This document shows, piece after piece, positions 59,701 through 64,000 of a DNA stretch of 64,000 nucleotides. Position 1 is the stretch's first letter; every line of letters starts with the position of its first letter. The notes beneath the pieces were generated by a model that was not told the DNA's origin, searched no databases, and was given only the letters and a program-made list of their open reading frames with translations. Source of the stretch: Cunninghamia lanceolata (lineage: Eukaryota; Streptophyta; Pinopsida; Cupressales; Cupressaceae); contig BSBN01000040.1 in assembly GCA_027924645.1 (NCBI GenBank), positions 2,108,001-2,172,000 of the forward strand. The letters run 5' to 3'. A program made the position numbers and the translations under genes.

Positions 59701-60885
59701 AGAGCCTTAAAGATAAGATCCCAGAAGTATATGATGAAGGGAGGAGCCCTGTTTAAAAAGAATTATGAAGGGATATACCTGAGATGCTTAGAGAAACTAG
59801 AAGCCAATAAAGTTTTGACAGAGTTACATGACAAGTTTGGAACTGCCCACGGATCAGCGTTGGCCACAACACATGCAATCCTCAGAGCAGGATATTACTG
59901 GCCTACAATTTTTAAAGACACAGCTGATCATGTTAAATGTTGTCATGTTTGCCAGGTTGCTGCCAACAGAGAAAAATATGCTGCACAACCATTGCAGCCA
60001 GTGATGGAAGAGCGCCCATTTGCACAGTGGGGCATGGATTTCATAGGACCGATCAATCCTCCGTCTTCTTCAGGCCAGAGGTATGTCCTAACAATTACTG
60101 ATTATTGTACCAGATGGACTGAGGCTATCAGCAGCAAAACTTGTACTGCTGATGATGTCATTAAATTTCTGGAAAGCAACATTGTCACCAGGTATGGAAT
60201 TCCTTATGCATTGGTAAGTGATAATGGTTCTGCCTTCATTTCCACTAAATTGTCAAGTTGGGCTTTTGATCATGGGATCATACTTAAGTTCTCATCCAAT
60301 TACTATCCCCAGGGAAATGGATTAGCAGAATCCACCAATAAGAATTTACTGAGTATCATAAGAAAATTGATAGAGAAAAATCCCAGGGAATGGAACTCAT
60401 TTCTGAAATATGCCTTATGGGTAGACAGAACTAGAATGAAAATTGCATTGGGAAACTCACCCTTCCAGCTAGTATCTGGGGTAGATCCTATCCTCCCTGT
60501 AAACTTGAAAATTCCTACTCTGCAGTTTGCCCAAGACTATCTAGGCATAGATAATAAACAGGAAGTCAGGTTGCTTCAGTTGATGCATCTGGAAGAAAAA
60601 CGAAGTCAAGCGATTGACCAATTTGCAAAACATCAGGCTGTTGTCAAACGCTGGTTTGACAAGAGAGCCAGAATTAAAGCTTTCAGGATATCAGATTTAG
60701 TCCTGATGTGGGATAAAGCCCATGAAAGGAAAGGTGATCATGGTAAGTTTGATAGACTATGGATAGGTCCCTTTCAGATTTCTAAAATTTTAGGAGACAG
60801 CACTTATAGGCTTAAGAACCTGATAGGTGAGGATGTCCCGTTGCCAGTCAATGGACAATTCCTCAAACATTATTTCCAGGCCTGA
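53740..60885 (+). CDS. Gag-Pol polyprotein of the young Tat-like element
   Basis: One frame of 2381 codons without a stop; numbering is from the TTG at 53740. The frame is open from 53704, the first ATG is at 54094 (residue 119), and protein-like text precedes it, so the true start is unsure (non-AUG or spliced). Domains: Gag core about 130-290; Tyr/Pro/Gln repeats 310-380; coiled coil about 410-440; Asn-rich stretch; CHHC knuckle 515-530; protease with DSGA 794-797; acidic/His-rich insert 930-1230 with two more Cys/His modules (W1004, W1142); archaeal-type RNase H with D1236, E1274, D1298, D1348; RT with YMDD 1681-1684; RNase H with F1830 replacing the first catalytic Asp; integrase D2100, D2161, E2197 (35-residue spacing) and a GPF tail. 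Gag and enzymes are in one frame, so no frameshift is needed. Confidence 0.92.
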   Translation: MQVDREYHLVRWNPANICKVSANWPPNREILAHRINTRSRHSEIFEELPVRGFRPRTVDVHHTPGSGTSRASPGPPPVTPVGLQIPFGISVTPPVQPQGIPLVQPQPTAPPVQPPQVAMSFFAAESPLTFTAYHELPKYPDKLCPKYHPYQDADDHIRTFKEACCRARIEHQDVVCRLFPFSLGEEAYNWFISLGQSSVGSWAVLEKAFLDRFKVPIDPSMNYHMFATIKRFEHEPIANFNARFQKMLSKLVTPYVVADAAARSIYYSALDPLTSMFIRRTHPEITTLTGAFQEAIKVNQQLIPAPTPNIAFPTLPGVQSQYPAPYPAAYPSQYPAQYPNGSVMPPAIMPAPLQIPPLSIMPPPNGNGQLPQYPAHAQTPQGTDLSHNNHGSSFFQPQTENVVAKAQEEKEEIKEISAQLRKLTTEVTHLRNQGFYSQSGQNRSYSNDRPNYPDRGYNNNFNNNGGNNNNPPRQPRVWNSRPNNGSLPSPLDNQPPGEAKQTTRVNLAEAALTNWCRIHNTNAHAELDCPQFRIAASIFQTEVSNTSGNPPQAEGNEIVPCGYDSAFVLETYTNQPHQDYNQTCEESALTFEANYVFPFEDENEPTREHEEVHAYQQQYPGKHNYNLRSNANRPAGPLTSSLPPNNFNTPPDPKASNNPGFPKVNAQYLSPQNTVTKVANAPHESDKLVSYLADEMKKIKISLSLSELLKTPAIKRAFMKSLDDPAPKEDNHLSSQSNSRDHTAKDNTVKPKGSATVQAAETSHMTLYRDKTESPPFLLTIRMFSKNLYNCLVDSGASTNVMPLSICNALGLHPAKSLKKVTQLDKTEVSVVGELTHIHMQLASDPRIQYYIDIQVVDIPDTYGMLLSRDWSKTLNGYMSTDFSHMWLPWKGIPNQIRIDAEPRMKHMITEYNRTNEIMYVNVEPGVYHIRPQTVKIEEILMLDVHHHHDDDYHEDMPVVELNNDPDNENEIDRFRDFEMHLSTQIKRCQLLNIPANDILIDGWCRLHGEAHSEKTCEPCLDMIILEQTYSEASSSYSEVSATSDDDDDTNSYLSSAGTEESTDPDEDHIRKTEEILVSNQTNDARKEKITPGSDCFMEPDYELSDEDKGSDLMKFEEFLVKEIKKMTQQCRSPQEVLIKGWCRLHEAPHSETTCSLCLHILKKHAAVCVEYHPPARVEEKTEKPSGSSDKGKKKLEDDTPKLKWISGGAAARAAKKKESSSKCPAEDKPWILRFDGSKSKQGAGVGIDLIDPSGKSYLAAYRLQFPCTNNVTEYEALIHGLLFAHKKKVKILHVFGDSELVVRQVRGIYSCNYRKLSNYRHRVWDLIEDFDAFNIIHVPREQNQRADALAQAASTLEPLSISGLKRFSVELVSVPSVPDNVTNLQVFDDDQHILDFISNRDVFEAQIIDENGMEDHVWEEDEILELPSNTIPKGMIELERAFDLDNMLKHKDLPKADGGQYSQVNIGQADDKRNVLLGKVCTPEELEGITQALKDYIHVIAWTYDELKTYDTSVITHTIPLKPDAKPFRQKQRPVNALLEPTILEEVKKLLNARIIFPVRHSTWVANLVPVRKKNGDIRLCVDFRNLNRSSEKDNYPLPSLDEVLQMVNGAKMMSFLDGFLGYNQVMVDKIDRLKTAFTTKWGIFAYRCMPFGLINAGATFQRAMDIAFRGLVGKCIVIYMDDLTVFSKERGNHVADLRSVLKKCEEYGISLNPKKCIFGVTIGKLLGHLITEDGIIIDPDRVESIMKLPLPGSKKELKSYFGKINFVRKFITGFAEIVRPLNAMLKKDAQIEWTPEARAAFEDIKKAISDAPVLISPDYTRDFYIYSFASEHTSAAVLTQRNEDKEEKSIAFMSCPFRDAELRYVDVERQALALVRAVKKFRHYILRSKVIAVVPDAAVKMLLMQSEPGEKRAKWITVLQEYDMEITPMKLVRGQALSQMISETDPNIISQQYVINEKDNGEWYSDIRHILIMGRCPSGMQASQRRALKIRSQKYMMKGGALFKKNYEGIYLRCLEKLEANKVLTELHDKFGTAHGSALATTHAILRAGYYWPTIFKDTADHVKCCHVCQVAANREKYAAQPLQPVMEERPFAQWGMDFIGPINPPSSSGQRYVLTITDYCTRWTEAISSKTCTADDVIKFLESNIVTRYGIPYALVSDNGSAFISTKLSSWAFDHGIILKFSSNYYPQGNGLAESTNKNLLSIIRKLIEKNPREWNSFLKYALWVDRTRMKIALGNSPFQLVSGVDPILPVNLKIPTLQFAQDYLGIDNKQEVRLLQLMHLEEKRSQAIDQFAKHQAVVKRWFDKRARIKAFRISDLVLMWDKAHERKGDHGKFDRLWIGPFQISKILGDSTYRLKNLIGEDVPLPVNGQFLKHYFQA

Positions 60886-61360
60886 GTGACTTCATGACAG
60901 TCTCATGTATCATATTGTATATTTGTATAGTTGTTTGTACAGTTTGCTTGTTGTTGTTGTTGTTTTGTTGGTTGGGACCTTGTTCTGGTAAGTCAGGATG
61001 ATGCACTTCATCACCTTAAGAAAATAATTAAATTGTTAGGATTCAAGTGATGAGATCACATTTAAATATAGGTTATGATTCATTCTAAGAAGTGTTCATG
61101 ATCATGTTTATGATGTCTTTTCATCAGGGTGCTTTTTCTTGTCCAAAGTGAATCAAACACAATGAAACACCTAACAGCCTTGGGTTTGTTGAAGATATGA
61201 GTATAGGTGTTAAGTGAAAAATCTAAAGGGACTCCCTTGCTACCAATACAATCTCCAACCTAAAGCTACAAGTGACTACACCTTGTACAAATGAGTTGAC
61301 ATGATGATATCAAATTTAAATTTTTAAAGGAAAATCAGAAACGAAATAAAATTAGGCCAT

Positions 61361-61414
61361 CTAAGTAACTCTACCGGGGCTATGGACGCCTGCTGGCAGT
61401 GGAGCCCTACTTAG
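61361..61414 (+). ncRNA. Candidate structured RNA motif, copy 1
   Basis: Outer stem of seven pairs (61361-61367 with 61408-61414), an asymmetric internal loop (A61368 against CCC 61405-61407), an inner stem of six pairs (61369-61374 with 61399-61404), and a 24-base apical part that starts CGGGGCUAU and ends CUGGCA. The same layout recurs in copy 2 with different stem sequences. The role is unknown; it lies in the element RNA between the gag-pol stop and the 3' LTR. Confidence 0.6.
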
Positions 61415-61426
61415 GGAGATTGTATA

Positions 61427-61474
61427 GATAACCTTGCCGGGGCTATAGACGCCTGCTGGCAGCAAGGCTCTATC
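61427..61474 (+). ncRNA. Candidate structured RNA motif, copy 2
   Basis: Outer stem GATA/TATC (61427-61430 with 61471-61474), internal loop A61431 against CTC (61468-61470), inner stem CCTTGC/GCAAGG (61432-61437 with 61462-61467). The 24-base apical part is identical to copy 1 except for one base. Five stem pairs differ from copy 1 on both strands so that pairing is kept. Confidence 0.6.
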
Positions 61475-62612
61475 CAGGTTGGCTATGAGGGATGATCTCC
61501 AACTATGTAGTTTAACACCAGTTACTTATGTTTTCAACTTACTTTCAAGATGAGGATAATTAATCATATGCACACACCTGATCCTTTGTTAGCTTTATCA
61601 CCATAATAAAATTTTATCATTCAAAGATCATGATGATTTTACTTAGACAGAATTAGAACACTATAGATAAATGTGATCACATCACTTGAATCATTGGAAT
61701 TTGTTTATTTTCTTTGGTGGCAAGTTGTTGTGTGGTTACACAACACGCCCCATTTTGACTTGGCAAAACAGGGACCCAACTTTTGTTCTGGTTTGTGTTG
61801 TCTGCTTTCTGGCGGTTTGGTAAAAATAGGTCAGGTGCATCATCATCATGAAGGTCAGGATGAGGTAGGTCATCATCACAAGGTTAGTTTGTCAAAGTTC
61901 ATATTTTGTTTCTATGACTTCATGGTTAGAAAGAGCTTGAAATTCCATGCAGGTTTGCCTTTTACATCACTTGAAAATTCGTCCATATGAGGGAGTTATG
62001 AGCAGTCAAAGTTTTGGTCAAACCTGATAATTGCTGTATGATGAACATCATCATCATGATATTTGAAAAGCCCCCCCGATAATATCCTGAGGTCGAAACA
62101 TCTGGACGTCAATTTTAGGTCGTAGTAGGTTGTCCCCGTCGAAGCGGTCTTTTGTATCGCGAAAGGTCATCATCATGATCTTTGTCTATCACCCGATAAA
62201 ATGATGCAGTCCCAATATCCGGACGTCAATCTTAAGTGATACTGTGTTTTACCCGTCAAGCGACCCTGGAAACATCGCGAGCATCATGATATTCTAACAT
62301 CACCCGATATTATAATATCATGCTGATATTATAATATCACCTTGCTTAGGAAATCTGCCATCTGCATAATTTGCACGCGCACGTCAAAGTCCTGGTGATC
62401 ATCATCATCATGATCTTTCAAGGCAGGATCGCATTTCGTAATATCCTCCTGATCTCCTTTTGCATGATCATGATGATCACCTTATCTTTCAAAGGGGAGG
62501 GTGATATTTCATTCCTAAGTCATGTTGACAAGATCATCATGATCTTGTTTGTCTAACTGACATTTCGCAATATCCTCCTGCCGAGAAGTATAACCTTTTG
62601 CAAATATCCTGA

Positions 62613-63015
62613 TGACGTCATCCCGACCTGATAAACGAAGAAGTAAATATCAGGATGACGTCACCATCACCTTCTCCTTCGGCAGGATATTTTCCAAGGC
62701 ATGATCCTGTTCGCGAATATGACGATGACGTCATGTTCTAAGATTAACAAAGGCCCCGGATATCCTGATGACGTCATCTGGACCTTCAGCAGGATCATAT
62801 TTTAAATCACCTAGTGCGGATATGAAGATGATGATGATCATCGTCCTGATCTTTCGAGAGGGTTACCTTGGCCGCAAAAGGGGTCATTTTGCATTCATCA
62901 CCCGATCATCTTCCTTAGGTGACCCGATCTTGCATTTATCCCCTGATCTTAACGAAACATGACGGTGACGTCATTCTTTGCATTTTAATGAAGCCCGAAT
63001 ATGACGATGACGTCA
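62613..63015 (+). promoter_or_regulatory. Cluster of six TGACGTCA sites, 3' LTR
   Basis: tgacgtca at 62613-62620, 62656-62663, 62726-62733, 62769-62776, 62966-62973 and 63008-63015. All six are intact here, whereas the 5' LTR has lost the fourth by a C-to-T change. Confidence 0.6.
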
Positions 63016-63954
63016 CCATCATATTCCAAAACCTCCTATTTGTCTTCATCATGATGATGACGATGATGTCTTTCTTTCCCCAATATGCAGAAGTGAAACA
63101 TCCTGATGTGCTTTTCATCAGAGCATTCGGAAAGGAGGAGCATCATATTTCGTGATATCCTGCAGCTAGATAGAAGACATAGAGTTGGGCATCATCATGA
63201 TTTTTGACGTAGGTATAACTGTTGCCATCGGCCAAGTCTAAATTTGTCACCCCAATCATATGTGGTCACACCGATGCTAATATGATGATGACCCGAAGCA
63301 TACAAACAGAGCATGCAAAGCCAGATGTGAAGTAATTTGTTAAGGGCGGTTATTTCCTTGTATATTTTGACATGCATGATCATATTTGAACCCGATACAC
63401 ATGGAAATGGGCGGGAAAATTTGAAACGATAGAAATTTAAAAGCCCGACTGCCTGATTTTGGTCAACGAGGGTTGACCTGGTTGTTTTATGCTATTTATG
63501 CATTTAGTGCATATTTTCCACAGGTAAAGCCTGATTGCCTGTAGCTGCACATTGGGAGGTATGTTTAATAAAATGTTTACTTCCTATTGTTTATCCACAT
63601 GATGATGAACTTAATGTTTGTCTGTTTATTTGCAGGAAGTCATGATGCTGCTACTGAAGCTGAGCATTGAAGTCATGATGCTGCTGCTGAAGCTGAGCAT
63701 TGAAGTCATGATGCTGCTGCTGAAGCTGAGCATTACAAAGTTGCGCATGGAGGCAACATGAGCCAGAAATGAGGAGGATATTGTCAAATATGCTGTTCGC
63801 CAGCTGGAGACCGAATCAAGTTGAAGATGCTGGAATATTCCGTGCCAGCTGTGCATTTGCCAACTGATGAAGCATGTGCTTTTCATCTGGACCGTTGTTT
63901 GTTATGAGACGATCCTAATCCTTGGATCGTTGTAACCATTTTTTGGCAGTTGTT

Positions 63955-63962
63955 CTATATAA
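63955..63962 (+). promoter_or_regulatory. TATA box of the 3' LTR
   Basis: tatataag in the same context as in the 5' LTR (ttctatataagagccagag). A promoter here could read outward into the flanking DNA beyond the window. Confidence 0.6.
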
Positions 63963-64000
63963 GAGCCAGAGCTTGTCATCAAATAAAGAGGGAATACATT

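Larger units (their letters stand above)
60886..61725 (+). other. 3' untranslated region of the young element
   Basis: No coding sequence. It has a short ttgttg repeat near 60949-60964, two tandem structured motifs (61361-61476), then AT-rich DNA up to the LTR. No good polypurine tract is visible directly before 61726: the last bases are tttctttggtggcaagt, which is unusual for this position. Confidence 0.7.
50138..64000 (+). mobile_element. Young Tat-like Ty3/gypsy retrotransposon, coding-complete, 3' LTR cut by the window end
   Basis: 5' LTR 50138-53367, primer site 53373-53391, leader, one uninterrupted gag-pol frame to 60885, an 840 bp untranslated region with duplicated hairpins, and a 3' LTR from 61726. 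The LTRs share the same TGTTG start and, over the 2.27 kb that can be compared, differ at about 20 bases plus one 26 bp and one tiny length change. This implies recent insertion. The domain order is gag, protease, archaeal-type RNase H, RT, RNase H, integrase. The archaeal-type RNase H places it in or near the Tat branch, but its position before RT differs from the older Tat element at 4840-17283. Confidence 0.9.
61726..64000 (+). repeat. 3' LTR of the young element (first 2275 bp)
   Basis: Begins TGTTGTGTGGTTACAC and matches the 5' LTR almost base for base up to the window end, just past the TATA box. It lacks a 26 bp segment present at about 51439-51464 in the 5' LTR, lost between two copies of atcatattcc. 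Confidence 0.92.

Noticed and set aside
61361..61476. Hammerhead or twister ribozyme
   Set aside because: The hammerhead core (CTGANGA, GAAA) is absent. A UAA before the inner stem recalls twister, but the opposite strand has CCC/CTC instead of the G-rich twister sequence.
60886..61725. Envelope-like or extra open frame downstream of integrase
   Set aside because: No frame of useful length exists between the pol stop and the LTR; the region is structured and AT-rich.

Overview
The window is nuclear DNA from a seed plant with a large, repeat-filled genome. A gymnosperm is plausible, but nothing here proves the species. It is AT-rich and holds no intact host gene. Almost everything that can be recognised is LTR retrotransposon sequence, mostly old and broken, in nested insertions. 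Three small relics of ordinary plant genes (PPR, germin-like, DUF4283/zf-CCHC_4) lie in the middle.

Layout. 1-3335: the start of a decayed minus-strand Ty3/gypsy element (gag, tRNA-Asp-type primer site, 5' LTR). 3336-4840: an unidentified coding fragment and low-complexity spacer. About 4840-17283: a decayed minus-strand Tat-type Ty3/gypsy element with gag, protease, RT, RNase H, archaeal-type RNase H and integrase. It keeps its 5' LTR, has repeat-filled leader and trailer regions, and shows no 3' LTR. It sits inside an older copia element (copia B, 17284-28959). Copia B is also broken by a complete copia of the same family (copia A, 18200-25864, target duplication tgttg) and, in its 3' LTR, by a 1.24 kb unidentified insertion. 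28960-38151: decayed spacer with the gene relics. 38152-48231: a solo copia LTR (duplication ggatg) split by a full-length decayed chromovirus (38465-47018, duplication ggctc). 48237-50137: spacer. 50138-64000: a young Tat-like element with a 3230 bp 5' LTR, a tRNA-Asn-type primer site, one uninterrupted gag-pol frame of about 2380 codons, a structured 3' untranslated region, and a 3' LTR that runs off the window.

The young element is the most interesting object. Its archaeal-type RNase H lies upstream of the RT, whereas the old Tat element in the same window has it downstream. Its ordinary RNase H has lost a catalytic Asp. A Cys/His motif like that of Gag appears twice more between protease and RNase H. 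Its LTRs carry five to six TGACGTCA octamers. Its 3' untranslated region contains two tandem hairpins whose stems differ by compensatory base pairs. The two LTRs differ by only about 1 percent, so the insertion is recent and the copy may still be functional.

The older elements have decayed mainly by C-to-T and G-to-A changes. Many of their stops are TAG where the family has Gln or Trp, as expected from deamination of methylated cytosine in silenced plant transposons.
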